Source of the DNA: Marilutibacter maris | GTDB taxonomy: Bacteria; Pseudomonadota; Gammaproteobacteria; Xanthomonadales; Xanthomonadaceae | Length of the DNA: 32,251 nucleotides | Direction: 5' to 3' | Assembly (NCBI RefSeq): GCF_006546735.2 | Contig: NZ_VICD02000065.1 | Location: 1 to 32,251, forward strand | Shown: piece by piece, positions 8,782 to 21,018 of the stretch | Layout: each line of letters opens with the position of its first letter | Position numbering within the stretch: the first letter of the stretch is position 1 | Position numbers and translations under genes: made by a program | The notes under the pieces: model-generated | What the model was told of the DNA's origin: nothing | The model's database searches: none | Seen by the model: the letters and a program-made list of their open reading frames with translations, nothing else

Positions 8782-9716
8782 AGGCCGGTTCCACGCACAA
8801 GTCCGCGCATCCGGGAACGGACGCCTCGCAGGAAGGCGCCCAGGCGACGGCGGCGCCCCCGCAGGTCTGGTTCGACGGCCGCATGGTGGCGATCGACTCG
8901 CCGCAGGCGCCGCTGACCACCCATGCGATGCACTACGGCAGCGGCGTGTTCGAGGGCATCCGCGCCTACGCCACCGCCGACGGCGGCGCCGCGGTGTTCC
9001 GCCTGCCCGAGCACATGGAGCGCATGCGCAAGGGTGCCGAGCTGCTGGGCATCGACTTCGACGTCGACGCCGCCAGCGAGGCGGTGCTGCAGACGCTGCG
9101 CGCGAACGGCCATCGCGACGCCTACATCCGTCCGCTGGCCTGGCTGGGCAGCGGCACGATCGGGCTGGACGTGGCGTCGTTGAGCCAGCACCTGATGGTC
9201 GCGACGATGGCGACCGCGGTGCACCTGGCCGGCAAGGCGACCCGACTGGGCGTGTCCGGATGGCGTCGAAGTCCGGCCAGCTCGCTGCCGCCGCTGAAGC
9301 TGTGCGGCGGCTACGTCAACTCGATACTGGCCAAGCGCGAGGCCAAGCAGCGCGGCTTCGACGAGGCGCTGTTCGTCGACGGCGACGGCCGGGTGGTCGA
9401 ATGCACCGGCGCCAACGTGTTCATGGTCGCCGACGGCCAGGTCGTCGCGGTCAGCCACCCGGATGCGCTGGACGGCATCACCCGCGCGACCCTGGTCGAG
9501 CTGTCCGCGGCGCAGTCGCGGCCGGTGACGCTGGAGGAGCTGAAGCAGGCCGACGAGGTGTTCGTCTGCGGCACCGCCGCCGAGGTCGCGCCGATCGCCT
9601 CGCTGGACGGGCGCGAGTTCGGCGACAACCCGGTGACGCGCGAGTTCCAGCAACGCTATGCGGACATCGTCCGCGGCCGCGACGCCGCCTTCGCCCACTG
9701 GCTGACCCGGGTGTGA
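8772..9716 (+). CDS. ilvE: Branched-chain amino-acid aminotransferase
   Basis: A fold-type IV PLP transaminase that performs the last step of Ile, Val and Leu synthesis with glutamate as donor. The 314 residues include [25 protein letters not shown], the predicted PLP lysine K176 in [15 protein letters not shown], then [23 protein letters not shown] and the cofactor-phosphate loop DGITRATL. The start is GTG 8772, inside ilvM, with TGGAGG 7 nt upstream, one of the strongest ribosome-binding sites in the window. The first 30 residues are low-complexity and precede the usual family start. A related D-amino-acid transaminase or aminodeoxychorismate lyase is the alternative, but position and length favour IlvE. 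Confidence 0.94.
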   Translation: MQLEAGSTHKSAHPGTDASQEGAQATAAPPQVWFDGRMVAIDSPQAPLTTHAMHYGSGVFEGIRAYATADGGAAVFRLPEHMERMRKGAELLGIDFDVDAASEAVLQTLRANGHRDAYIRPLAWLGSGTIGLDVASLSQHLMVATMATAVHLAGKATRLGVSGWRRSPASSLPPLKLCGGYVNSILAKREAKQRGFDEALFVDGDGRVVECTGANVFMVADGQVVAVSHPDALDGITRATLVELSAAQSRPVTLEELKQADEVFVCGTAAEVAPIASLDGREFGDNPVTREFQQRYADIVRGRDAAFAHWLTRV

Positions 9717-9718
9717 CG

Positions 9719-10857
9719 ATGGACGGCAGCCGCGCCAGCGACTCCCCCGGCACCGACGTTTCGGACGTGGCGGTAGGCGTCGCCGACGTGCTGGCCGCGC
9801 AGGCGCGCCTGCGCCGGTACCTGTCGGCGACGCCGCTGCACCACGCCGAGCGTTTCGGCTGCTGGCTGAAGCTGGAGAACCTGCAGCGCACCGGTTCCTA
9901 CAAGGTGCGCGGCGCGCTCAACGCGCTGCTGGCCGCGCGCGAACGCGGCGACGACCGCCCGGTGATCGCCGCCTCCGCCGGCAATCACGCGCAGGGCCTG
10001 GCCTGGGCCGCCTACCGGCTCGGCATGCAGGCGATCACGGTGATGCCACGCGGCGCGCCGGACACCAAGATCGCCGGGGTCGCCCACTGGGGCGCGACGG
10101 TGCGCCTGCACGGCGACAGCTACGACCAGGCCAAGGCCTTCGCCTGCGAGCTGGCGCAGCAGCACGGCTACCGGCTGCTGTCGGCCTTCGACGACCCGGA
10201 CGTGATCGCCGGCCAGGGCACGGTTGGCCTGGAACTGGCCGCGCTGGCGCCGGACGTGGTGCTGGTGCCGATCGGCGGCGGCGGCCTCGCCTCCGGCGTC
10301 GCGCTGGCGCTCAAGTCGCAGGGCGTGCGCGTGGTCGGCGCCCAGGTCGAGGGCGTGGACTCGATGGCGCGCGCGCTCCAGGGCGACGAACGCCTGATCG
10401 AACCGGCGACCAGCCTCGCCGACGGCGTGCGGGTCAAGGAGCCCGGCCGGCTGACCCGGCGCCTGCTCGCCGATCTGCTCGACGACATCGTGATCGTCCG
10501 CGAGGCCGAGTTGCGCGAAACCCTGGTGCGGCTGGCGCTGGAGGAACATGTGATCGCCGAGGGCGCCGGCGCGCTGGCGCTGGCCGCCGGCCGCCGCGTC
10601 GCCGGCAAGCGCAAATGCGCGGTGGTCTCCGGCGGCAACCTCGACGCCGGTGTGCTGGCGACCCTGCTGTCGGAGGTCCGCCCGCGTGCGCCGCGCCGGC
10701 CGCGCCGCCGCAAGCGCGAGCGCCTCGCTACCCAGCTGTCCCAGGAGCCCGCCATTTCCGGCATTTCACCCCGGACCATCCACACCACGATGAAACCTGC
10801 CATCACCCCCGCCCCCGCCGGCGCCACCCGGCGCCGCCCCGAACAGGAAGTCTTCGC

Positions 10858-10861
<4 letters not shown>
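9719..10861 (+). CDS. ilvA: Threonine dehydratase (deaminase), short form without regulatory domain
   Basis: A fold-type II PLP enzyme that converts threonine to 2-ketobutyrate and ammonia, feeding isoleucine synthesis. The PLP lysine is K62 in [23 protein letters not shown] and the tetraglycine loop [10 protein letters not shown] follow, and the catalytic domain ends at [12 protein letters not shown]. The 380 residues match TdcB-type catalytic domains (about 330) plus a roughly 60-residue Arg/Pro-rich tail. The two-part ACT-like domain of enterobacterial IlvA (about 514 residues) is absent, so feedback inhibition by isoleucine is not expected. It could equally be named tdcB, but the biosynthetic operon indicates an anabolic role. 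ATG 9719 has no clear ribosome-binding site. GTG 9713, overlapping the ilvE stop, is an alternative. The 3' end overlaps leuA (ATGA). Confidence 0.92.
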
Positions 10862-13921
<3,060 letters not shown>

Positions 13922-13922
<1 letters not shown>

Positions 13923-14518
13923 TGGCCGCCTTCACCACCCTGACCTCGAAGACCGTGGTCCTGCGCGAACGCAACATCGACACCGACCAGATCATCCCCG
14001 CGCGCTTCCTCACCACCACCGAGCGCGCCGGCCTGGGCCGGCATGCGTTCAGCGACTGGCGCCTGCGCGCCGACGGTTCGCCAAACCCCGATTTTCCGTT
14101 CAACCGCGCCGAGAACGCCGACGCGCAGATCCTCGTCGCCGGCCGCAATTTCGGCTGCGGCTCCTCGCGCGAGCACGCGCCCTGGGCGCTGACCGACCTC
14201 GGCCTGCGCGCGGTGATCAGCGCCGAGATCGCCGACATCTTCCGCAGCAACGCGCTCAAGAACGGTCTGCTGCCGGTGGTGCTGGACGAGGCGATCGTCG
14301 ACGAGCTGATCGACCGGCCCGGCATCGAGTTGAGCATCGACATCGCCCGCCGTCGCGTCACCCTCCCCGGCGGCGCCCAGGTCGAGTTCCCGCTCGACGC
14401 ATTCGCCCGCACCTGCCTGCTGGAAGGCGTCGACCAGCTCGGCTACCTGCTGCGCCAGCAGACGGCCATCGAGCACTACGAACAATCGCAACACGAGGAC
14501 CGCCCCCATGCATGCTGA
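13922..14518 (+). CDS. leuD: 3-isopropylmalate dehydratase, small subunit
   Basis: This 198-residue swivel-domain subunit partners LeuC. Diagnostic stretches are [14 protein letters not shown] near the N-terminus and [17 protein letters not shown], which shapes the substrate-binding site. [11 protein letters not shown] and a C-terminal [12 protein letters not shown] follow. Its length equals the family norm (about 200). The start codon shares one base with the leuC stop. GGAG at 13910-13913 serves as ribosome-binding site. The C-terminus overlaps leuB by 11 nt. Confidence 0.96.
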
Positions 14519-15611
14519 AATCGTCGTACTGCCCGGAGACGGCATCGGCCCCGAGGTCACCGCCGCCGCGGTCGAGGTACTGCGCGCGGTCGGCTACCGC
14601 TATGGCCATACCTTCAGCTTCGACACCCAGCTGATCGGCGGCGCCGCGATCGATGCGACCGGCGAGGCGCTGCCGGCGGCGACCCTCGCCGCGGCAAAGC
14701 GTGCCGACGCGATCCTGCTGGGCGCGGTCGGCGGCCCCAAGTGGTCGGACCCGAAGGCGCCGGTACGCCCGGAACAGGGCCTGCTGGCGATCCGCAAGGC
14801 ACTGGGCCTGTACGCGAACCTGCGGCCGGTCACCCCGCATCCGGCCGCGTTGGGCGCATCGCCGATCAAGCCGCACCTGCTGACCGGGGTGGATCTGGTG
14901 GTCGTGCGCGAGCTGACCGGCGGCATCTACTTCGGCGACAAGACCCGCGATGGCGATTCGGCCAGCGACCTGTGCCGGTACAGCGTCACCGAGATCGAGC
15001 GGGTGGTGCGTCGCGCCGCCGCCCTGGCCCGCAGTCGCCGTGGCCGGCTGACCTCGGTCGACAAGGCCAACGTGCTGGAAACCTCGCGACTGTGGCGCGA
15101 GACGGCGACCCGGATCGTCGCCGAGGAGTTTCCCGACATCCAGCTCGAACACCAACTGGTCGACTCGATGGCGATGCATCTGCTGTCGCGGCCGCGCGAG
15201 TACGACGTGATCGTCACCGAAAACATGTTCGGCGACATTCTCACCGACGAGGCCTCGATGCTGGCCGGCTCGCTGGGCCTGCTGCCGTCGGCGTCGCTGG
15301 GCGATACGGACGGCAGCGGCAGGATCATGGGCCTGTACGAGCCGATCCACGGCTCGGCTCCGGACATCGCCGGACGCGGCGTCGCCAATCCCTACGCGAC
15401 GATCCTCAGCGCCGCGCTGCTGCTGCGCCACTCGCTGGGCCTGGCGGACGAGGCCGAGTGCGTGGAGAAGGCGGTTGCGGCGGCGCTGGACGCCGGCGTG
15501 TTCACCGCCGACATCGCCGGCAGCGGCGGTGGTGTCGGCAGCCGCCAGGCGACCGACGCGGTGATCGAACAACTGCAGTTGGAGTGCCGGCCGGTGATGA
15601 TGCGCGACTGA
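14508..15611 (+). CDS. leuB: 3-isopropylmalate dehydrogenase
   Basis: NAD-dependent oxidative decarboxylation of 3-isopropylmalate gives 2-ketoisocaproate, which IlvE transaminates to leucine. The 367 residues show [20 protein letters not shown], the arginine-rich [31 protein letters not shown], the metal-binding aspartates in VDSMAMHLL and [14 protein letters not shown], and the NAD site [14 protein letters not shown]. The start at ATG 14508 lies inside leuD with GAGGA 9 nt upstream. It is the last gene of the operon. A 68-bp palindromic repeat begins 20 nt after the stop. Confidence 0.97.
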   Translation: MHAEIVVLPGDGIGPEVTAAAVEVLRAVGYRYGHTFSFDTQLIGGAAIDATGEALPAATLAAAKRADAILLGAVGGPKWSDPKAPVRPEQGLLAIRKALGLYANLRPVTPHPAALGASPIKPHLLTGVDLVVVRELTGGIYFGDKTRDGDSASDLCRYSVTEIERVVRRAAALARSRRGRLTSVDKANVLETSRLWRETATRIVAEEFPDIQLEHQLVDSMAMHLLSRPREYDVIVTENMFGDILTDEASMLAGSLGLLPSASLGDTDGSGRIMGLYEPIHGSAPDIAGRGVANPYATILSAALLLRHSLGLADEAECVEKAVAAALDAGVFTADIAGSGGGVGSRQATDAVIEQLQLECRPVMMRD

Positions 15612-15631
15612 CCCTCTCCAGCCGTCCCCCT

Positions 15632-15699
15632 GTAGGAGCGGCGTAAGCCGCGATCGGGCCTTCCCGTGAAAGCTTCATCGCGGCTTGCGCCGCTCCTAC
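15632..15699. repeat. Palindromic repeat (REPIN-like), copy 1
   Basis: Two 23-nt arms, 15632-15654 and 15677-15699, are complementary except for one G-U position. They surround a 22-nt loop. The arm begins GTAGGAGCGGCGTAAGCC. Elements with this core are common between genes in xanthomonads and relatives (recalled, not searched). Its loop is the near-exact reverse complement of the loop of copy 2, so the copies are oppositely oriented. Being 20 nt after leuB, it may also end or protect the ilv-leu transcript. Confidence 0.85.
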
Positions 15700-15730
15700 G
15701 GGGACAGGGTGACGTGGCGACGCCGACGGA

Positions 15731-15759
15731 TTGCCGCGGGGCCGCGGCACGGCTAGGGT
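15731..15759 (+). promoter_or_regulatory. Promoter of the lipoprotein gene, leaderless arrangement
   Basis: TTGCCG (15731-15736), a 17-nt spacer, then TAGGGT (15754-15759). Only 6 nt separate the -10 from the ATG at 15766 and no ribosome-binding site fits, so the mRNA is predicted to begin at or next to the start codon. Confidence 0.55.
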
Positions 15760-15765
15760 GCGCTG

Positions 15766-16410
15766 ATGAATCGATGCCATCACGCCCTTGCCGTCGCCGT
15801 GCTGCTGGCCCTGACCGCCTGCGCCAGGCCGGTGGCCACCGTCTCCGAGGCCGTGCCGGCGGCCGCTGCTTCCACTGCGGAATCGGCGCCCGCCGACGTC
15901 TTCATGGAACGGATGCGATCGCTGTGCGGCCAGGCCTTCGCCGGACGGATCGTCGCCGATCAACCGGCGCCGGCGGCCGGAGACCCGTTCGCGGGCCAAT
16001 CGCTGGTCATGCATGTGCGCGAATGCGACGGCGACACCCTGCGCATTCCCTTCCACGTCGGCGGGGACCGCTCGCGGACCTGGGTGCTGAGCCGCACCGC
16101 CACCGGTCTGCGCCTGAAACACGACCATCGCCACGACGATGGCAGTGAGGACGTGCTGACCCGTTACGGTGGCGACACCGCCGATGCCGGCAGCGCACAG
16201 CGGCAGACCTTCCCGGTCGATGCCGAGTCGCAGGCGCTGTTCAGCCGCGAGGGGCGCAGCGTGTCCAATCGCAATGTGTGGGCGATGGAGATCGTGCCCG
16301 GCCAGGTGTTCGCCTACGAGCTGTCGCGCCCGCAACGGCTGTTCCGGGTCGAGTTCGACCTGAGCCGGCCGATCCAGGCGCCCCCACCGCCGTGGGGGCA
16401 CGAGGACTGA
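15766..16410 (+). CDS. Putative lipoprotein of unknown function
   Basis: I do not recognise a named family. The 214-residue product begins with a short positively charged segment, a hydrophobic core ALAVAVLLA and the lipobox LTAC with the lipidated cysteine at C19, so it should be a lipid-anchored envelope protein. An Ala/Pro-rich linker follows, then a globular domain from about residue 45 with C53 and C88 as a possible disulfide. Charged, aromatic-rich segments (RTWVLSRT, HDHRHDDGSEDVLTRYGGD) come next, and the C-terminal strand pattern is VFAYELSRPQRLFRVEFDLS. It stands alone between leuB and the convergent efflux operon. It is flanked on both sides by copies of the same palindromic repeat. 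The start follows from the promoter position and the signal peptide. Confidence 0.8.
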   Translation: MNRCHHALAVAVLLALTACARPVATVSEAVPAAAASTAESAPADVFMERMRSLCGQAFAGRIVADQPAPAAGDPFAGQSLVMHVRECDGDTLRIPFHVGGDRSRTWVLSRTATGLRLKHDHRHDDGSEDVLTRYGGDTADAGSAQRQTFPVDAESQALFSREGRSVSNRNVWAMEIVPGQVFAYELSRPQRLFRVEFDLSRPIQAPPPPWGHED

Positions 16411-16439
16411 GTCGCACCACGCAGGGGCTGCGGTTTTCC

Positions 16440-16507
16440 GTAGGAGCGGTGTAAGCCGCGATGAAGCTTTCCTGGGAAGGCCCGATCGCGGCTTGCGCCG
16501 CTCCTAC
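16440..16507. repeat. Palindromic repeat (REPIN-like), copy 2, inverted relative to copy 1
   Basis: Arms 16440-16462 and 16485-16507 differ from perfect complementarity at two positions. The 22-nt loop matches the reverse complement of the copy 1 loop at 20 of 22 positions, which establishes opposite orientation. It lies between the convergent lipoprotein and RND genes, where it could act as a two-way transcription stop, though no T-tract flanks it. Confidence 0.85.
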
Positions 16508-16519
16508 GGGACGGCTCTC

Positions 16520-16542
16520 GCGGTCCGCTCCTGCGGGACCGC
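16520..16542. terminator. Second hairpin between convergent genes
   Basis: GCGGTCC (16520-16526) pairs with GGACCGC (16536-16542) around a 9-nt loop that contains GCTCCTGC, reminiscent of the neighbouring repeat arm. It lies 19 nt beyond the 3' end of the minus-strand RND gene. It may be a diverged sub-copy of the repeat serving as that gene's terminator. There is no T-tract. Confidence 0.4.
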
Positions 16543-16561
16543 TACAGGTGACGCGCCGGCA

Positions 16562-19500
16562 TCAGTCCTGCGTCGATGCCGGCACCTTGACCCGGAACCA
16601 GGCCGCGTACAGGGCCGGCAGGAACAGCAGGGTCAGCACGGTCGCGACCAGCAGGCCGCCCATGATCGCCACCGCCATCGGGCCGAAGAACGCACTGCGC
16701 GACAGCGGGATCATCGCCAGGATCGCCGCCAGCGCGGTCAGCACGATCGGTCGGAAGCGGCGCACGGTCGCCTCCACGATCGCCTTCCAGGTCTCCTCGC
16801 CGGCGGCACGGTCCTGCTCGATCTGATCGACCAGGATCACTGAGTTGCGCATGATCATGCCGGCCAGCGCGATCGTGCCCAGCATCGCCACGAAGCCGAA
16901 CGGCACCCGGAACACCAGCAGGAACAGGGTCACGCCGATCAATCCCAGCGGTGCGGTCAGCAGCACCATCACGCTGCGCGAGAAGCTGCGCAGCTGCAGC
17001 ATCAGCAGGGTGAACACCACGAACAGGAACAGCGGCATGCCGGCGTTGATCGAGTTCTGGCCGCGCGCGGAGTCCTCGACGGTGCCGCCGATGTCGATCG
17101 AATAGCCGTAAGGCAGCGTCGCGCGCAGCGCGTCCAGGGTCGGCGAGATCTGCCCGGCCACCGTCGCCGGCTGGGTGCCGTCGTAGATGTCGGCGCGCAC
17201 GGTCATGGTCGGCCGGCGGTCGCGATGCCAGATGATGCCGTCCTCGAAGCCGTACTCCAGGGTCGCGATCTGCTCAAGCGGCACGCTGGCGCCATTGCCG
17301 GTCGGCACCGCCAGGCTGCCGAGCATGTCCAGCTGGAGCCGCTCCTCTTCCGGACCGCGCAGCAGCATCTCGACCAGTTCGTTGCCCTCGCGGTAGGTGC
17401 TCACGTGCGAGCCGGACAGCGAGCTGGTCAGGAAGTGCGCGACCTCGGCCGAGCTGATCCCCAGCGCGCGGGCGCGCTCCTGGTCGATGTTCAGGCGCAC
17501 CACCTTGCTGGGCTCGTCCCAGTCGAGGTTGACGTTGGTGACGTGCGGGTTCTCGCGGATCTTCTCGCGCACCTGGTAGGCGATCTCGCGGATCTGGTCG
17601 ATGTGCTCGCCGGACACGCGGAACTGCACCGGATAGCCGACCGGCGGACCGTTCTCCAGGCGGGTCACGCGCAACTGCAGGTCGGGGAACTGTGGCACCA
17701 CCTCGTCGATGACCCACTCGCGCACCGCTTCGCGTGCCTCGATGTCTTTCGGCATCAGCACGAACTGGGCGAAGTTGGCCGCCGGCAGTTGCTGGTCGAG
17801 CGGCAGGTAGAAGCGCGGCGAGCCGGTACCGACATAGGCGACGTAATTGCTCAGGTCCTCGCGTTCGGCCAGCAGCGCCTCCAGCTTCTTCGCCTGCGCC
17901 TCGGTCGCCTTCAGCGAGCTGCCCTCGGCCAGCTCCATGTCGACCATCAGTTCCGGGCGCACCGAGTCGGGGAAGAACTGCTGCGGCACGAAGCGGAACA
18001 GCAGCACCGAGCCGACGAAGGCGGCAACGGTGATCGCGATGACGGTCTTGCGTCGGCGCACGCACCACACCAGCAGATGCCGGAAGCGGACGTAGAAACG
18101 GGTCGCATACGGGTCGTGGTCGCGGCCGTCGTGCGGCGGCGGACGGATCAAGTCGGCCAGCGCCCCGCTCCTGCCAGCGGCGAGCCGGTCGGCCCAGCGC
18201 TCGCGCTGCGCATGCCAGCGCGCGGCCAGCGAGCCGGGCTTGAGCGCCGCCGAGTGGCCGTGATCGGGCAGCAGCTTGTCGCCCAGGAAGGGAATGAACA
18301 TCACCGCGGCGACCCACGACACCAGCAGGGCGATGGTGACCACCTCAAACAGCGAGCGGGTGTACTCGCCGGTGCTGGAGGCGGCGGTGGCGATCGGCAG
18401 GAAACCGGCGGCGGTGATCAGGGTGCCGGTCAGCATCGGGAACGCGGTGCTCTCCCAGGCGAACGCGGCCGCCTTCAGGCGACTGAAGCCCTGCTCCATC
18501 TTGATCGCCATCATCTCCACCGCGATGATCGCGTCGTCGACCAGCAGGCCCAGCGCCAGCACCAGCGCGCCCAGCGAGATCTTGTGCAGGCCGACTCCGA
18601 AGAACTCCATCGTCGCGAAGGTCATCGCCAGCACCAGCGGGATCGACAGCGCGACCACCAGACCGGTGCGCAGGCCCAGCGACAGGAAGCTGACCAGCAG
18701 CACGATCACCACCGCCTCGGTCAGCACCTTGACGAACTCGCCGACCGACTCGTCGACCGCGGCCGGCTGGTCGGCGACCTTGTGCAGCTCCATGCCCGCC
18801 GGCAGCGTGTCCTGCAGGCGCGCGAACTCCGACTCCAGGGTCTCGCCCAGATCGAGGATGTTGCCGCCGTCGCGCATCGCCACGCCGATGCCGATCGCGT
18901 CCTGGCCCCGGAAGCGCATGCGCGGCGCCGCCGGGTCGGCGAAACCGCGACGGATCTCGGCGATGTCGCCGAGGCGGAAGGTGCGGTCGCCGACCCGGAT
19001 CGGGAAGTCGCGGATTTCCTCGACCGTGCCGAAGCGGCCGTCGACCCGCAGCGGCACGCGGCTGCTGGCGGTCTCGAAGAAGCCCGCCGGGACCATCGCG
19101 TTCTGCTGCTCCAGCGCCTGCTGCACCGCCTGCGCCGGCACCCCGAGGGTCGCCAGCTTGGTGTTCGACAGCTCGATCCAGACCTTCTCGTCCTGCACGC
19201 CGAACAGCTCGATCTTGCCGACGTCGGGCAGGTCCTGCAGCGCCAGCTGTACGCGCTCGGCGTAGTCCTTCAGCACCGCGTAGTCGAAACCCTCGCCGGT
19301 CAGCGCATAGATGTTGCCGAAGGTGTCGCCGAATTCGTCGTTGAAGAACGGGCCGACGACCTCGGCCGGCAGCAACGGACGGATGTCGCCGACCTTCTTG
19401 CGCACCTGGTACCACAGCGGCTCGATCTCCTTGGAGCGCATCGAGTCGCGCGCCATGAAGATCACCTGCGATTCGCCCGCGCGCGAGTACGAGCGGATGA

Positions 19501-19741
19501 ACTCGTACTCGCCGGTCTCCATCAGCTTCTTCTCGATCCGCTCGGTGACCTGGGTGGAGACCTCCTCGGCGGTCGCGCCCGGCCACAGGGTCCGGATCAC
19601 CATCGCCTTGAAGGTGAACTCCGGGTCCTCGCTGCGGCCCAGGTTGAGATAGGAGAAGGTGCCGGCGACCGCCACCACCAGCATCGCGTAGACGACCAGG
19701 CTGCGATGGCGCAGCGCCCATTCGGAAAGATTGAAGCGCAT
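16562..19741 (-). CDS. RND-family efflux pump, inner-membrane transporter
   Basis: A proton-driven exporter of the AcrB superfamily, 1059 residues, normal length. TM1 is at about residues 13-31, followed by a periplasmic porter domain. The TM4 proton-relay aspartates are D402 and D403 in LGLLVDDAIIAVEM. A cytoplasmic loop rich in His and Asp (around 500-540) leads to the second repeat and a final TM bundle ending in LLFLPALYAAW. The N-terminal GRSEDPEFTFK signature places it in the same subgroup as TriC-like pumps rather than AcrB itself, so the substrate cannot be stated. Its adaptor is encoded 7 nt upstream, a TetR regulator is divergent, and no outer-membrane channel belongs to the operon, although a tolC lies 1.6 kb beyond the regulator. 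Confidence 0.95.
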   Translation of the reverse strand: MRFNLSEWALRHRSLVVYAMLVVAVAGTFSYLNLGRSEDPEFTFKAMVIRTLWPGATAEEVSTQVTERIEKKLMETGEYEFIRSYSRAGESQVIFMARDSMRSKEIEPLWYQVRKKVGDIRPLLPAEVVGPFFNDEFGDTFGNIYALTGEGFDYAVLKDYAERVQLALQDLPDVGKIELFGVQDEKVWIELSNTKLATLGVPAQAVQQALEQQNAMVPAGFFETASSRVPLRVDGRFGTVEEIRDFPIRVGDRTFRLGDIAEIRRGFADPAAPRMRFRGQDAIGIGVAMRDGGNILDLGETLESEFARLQDTLPAGMELHKVADQPAAVDESVGEFVKVLTEAVVIVLLVSFLSLGLRTGLVVALSIPLVLAMTFATMEFFGVGLHKISLGALVLALGLLVDDAIIAVEMMAIKMEQGFSRLKAAAFAWESTAFPMLTGTLITAAGFLPIATAASSTGEYTRSLFEVVTIALLVSWVAAVMFIPFLGDKLLPDHGHSAALKPGSLAARWHAQRERWADRLAAGRSGALADLIRPPPHDGRDHDPYATRFYVRFRHLLVWCVRRRKTVIAITVAAFVGSVLLFRFVPQQFFPDSVRPELMVDMELAEGSSLKATEAQAKKLEALLAEREDLSNYVAYVGTGSPRFYLPLDQQLPAANFAQFVLMPKDIEAREAVREWVIDEVVPQFPDLQLRVTRLENGPPVGYPVQFRVSGEHIDQIREIAYQVREKIRENPHVTNVNLDWDEPSKVVRLNIDQERARALGISSAEVAHFLTSSLSGSHVSTYREGNELVEMLLRGPEEERLQLDMLGSLAVPTGNGASVPLEQIATLEYGFEDGIIWHRDRRPTMTVRADIYDGTQPATVAGQISPTLDALRATLPYGYSIDIGGTVEDSARGQNSINAGMPLFLFVVFTLLMLQLRSFSRSVMVLLTAPLGLIGVTLFLLVFRVPFGFVAMLGTIALAGMIMRNSVILVDQIEQDRAAGEETWKAIVEATVRRFRPIVLTALAAILAMIPLSRSAFFGPMAVAIMGGLLVATVLTLLFLPALYAAWFRVKVPASTQD

Positions 19742-19748
19742 GGCCGTC

Positions 19749-20942
19749 TCAGCGTTCCGGAACCTGGACCACCGGCTGCGGACCGGCCTGGTCCGCAGCC
19801 GCCGCCAGCTTGACCGGCCGGTTGTCGCGATCGACCGGCGCGACCTTCAGCCCCTCGCGCAGCAGATGGCCGCCCGCGGTGACCACCCAGTCCGAGGCGC
19901 CGATGTCGCCGCTCACCGCGACACGGTCCTGGCCGTAGGCGCCGGCCTGCACCGGCCGCAGGCGCAGGGTCGAATCCTTCGGGTCGACCACGAACACCGC
20001 GGCGCCTTCGCCGTTCTTCTGCAGCGCTGCCAGCGGCACTCCCAGCTCGGCCTCGCGTCCGCCATCGAGGTAGACCCGGGCGCTCTGGCCCAGTTCGAGA
20101 CTGCCGGCCGGCGCATCGACGGTGACCCGCACCGCGAAGGTGCGCGATGCCGGATCGGCGGCGGGCGAGACCTCGCGCACCCGGCCCGGCCAGCGCTTGT
20201 CCGGACGCGACCACAACTCGACCAGTACCGGTCGACCCGGCGCGACCGTGGCGATCGCGCTTTCCGGTACCGCGAACGCGATCTCGCGCTCGCCGTCCGC
20301 CGCCAGCACGAACACGCTCTGGCCGGCGGCGACCACCTGCCCGGCCTCGGCCTGGCGCGCGGCGATCACGCCAGCGGCCGGCGCCCGCAGACGGGTGTAG
20401 GCGGACTGGTTGTTGGCAACCTGCAGGTTGGCGCGGGCCGCGTCGACCTGGCCCTGGGCGGCGATCGCGGCGGCATCCTGGGCATCGACCGCGGAACGGC
20501 TGACCACCTGTTCGGCCCCCAGCCGGGTGAACCGCGCGCGTTCGTCGCGGGCGCGCTTGAGCTCGGCCTGGGCCGCGCTCAGTTGAGCCTGCGCGGCCCG
20601 CGCCTGCGCGGCGTAGTCGTCGCCGTCGAGCACGGCCAGCACCTGGCCGGCCTCGACCCGGTCGCCGACGTCGACCCGGCGCTCGAGCAGGTTGCCGCCG
20701 ACCCGGAACGCCAACGGGCTCTCCTCACGCGCCCGCACGTCGCCGGCGAACGCATTCACCGACGCGCTCATCGGCTGCGGTTGCGCCACCAGCACCGGGC
20801 GCGGCGCGCCATTGCCGTCGGTGCCGCCGCCGCATGCGGTCAACGCGGCGGCCAGCAACAGCAAGCTCAAAGGACGGCCCAGTGCCCGGCGAACGGGGGC
20901 GGATCGGGGCGCGCGCGTGCCGGTGGGGGACGGGTGGCGCAT
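19749..20942 (-). CDS. RND efflux periplasmic adaptor (membrane fusion protein), lipoprotein
   Basis: A 397-residue HlyD/AcrA-type adaptor that bridges the RND pump and an outer-membrane channel. A signal peptide ends in the lipobox LTAC with C37 followed by Gly-rich spacer residues. A split lipoyl/barrel-sandwich domain follows (VGGNLLERRVDVGDRVEAGQ and later LRAPAAGVIAARQAEAGQVV). Between its halves is an Ala/Gln/Arg-rich helical hairpin of about 80 residues with heptad character, and after it a beta-barrel and membrane-proximal domain. The pump gene starts 7 nt after the stop. GAGG 8 nt upstream serves the start. Transcription begins in the 76-bp gap shared with tetR. Confidence 0.94.
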   Translation of the reverse strand: MRHPSPTGTRAPRSAPVRRALGRPLSLLLLAAALTACGGGTDGNGAPRPVLVAQPQPMSASVNAFAGDVRAREESPLAFRVGGNLLERRVDVGDRVEAGQVLAVLDGDDYAAQARAAQAQLSAAQAELKRARDERARFTRLGAEQVVSRSAVDAQDAAAIAAQGQVDAARANLQVANNQSAYTRLRAPAAGVIAARQAEAGQVVAAGQSVFVLAADGEREIAFAVPESAIATVAPGRPVLVELWSRPDKRWPGRVREVSPAADPASRTFAVRVTVDAPAGSLELGQSARVYLDGGREAELGVPLAALQKNGEGAAVFVVDPKDSTLRLRPVQAGAYGQDRVAVSGDIGASDWVVTAGGHLLREGLKVAPVDRDNRPVKLAAAADQAGPQPVVQVPER

Positions 20943-20974
20943 GGTGGAGGCCTCAGTCGAAATTAATGAACCAG

Positions 20975-21000
20975 GCGGTACTGTATAAATATCAAACCGC
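20975..21000. promoter_or_regulatory. Candidate TetR operator between the efflux operon and its regulator
   Basis: An imperfect 26-bp palindrome: GCGGT (20975-20979) and ACCGC (20996-21000) as outer arms, and 3 further matches (TAT/ATA) near the centre, 8 of 13 positions in all. It is the only A+T-rich spot of the divergent gap. It contains TATAAAT on the plus strand and TATACA and TTGATA on the minus strand. It covers the -35 area of tetR and probably the promoter of the adaptor gene, which fits joint repression and autoregulation. Confidence 0.5.
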
Positions 21001-21006
21001 GTAGTC

Positions 21007-21012
21007 TAGTAT
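21007..21012 (+). promoter_or_regulatory. -10 element of tetR, 6 nt from the start codon
   Basis: TAGTAT ends 6 nt before the ATG at 21019, the same spacing as at the lipoprotein and LpxL genes. No convincing -35 is seen because the operator-like palindrome occupies that position. GAGG lies within the 6 nt, but would be outside the mRNA if transcription starts at the ATG. Confidence 0.45.
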
Positions 21013-21018
21013 TGAGGC

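Noticed and set aside
9260-9718. N-terminal extension of the deaminase frame back into ilvE
   Set aside because: The extension is Arg-rich out-of-frame ilvE sequence. The deaminase homology begins after 9719.
15632-16507. CRISPR-like repeats
   Set aside because: There are only two full copies, each self-palindromic, inverted to each other and 0.8 kb apart with a gene between. No regular spacer array exists.
17225-19813. An 862-residue plus-strand frame opposite the RND pump
   Set aside because: Its composition (Arg, Gln, His, Leu, Asp) is that of an antisense shadow and it has no start context. The minus-strand frame has clear RND motifs.
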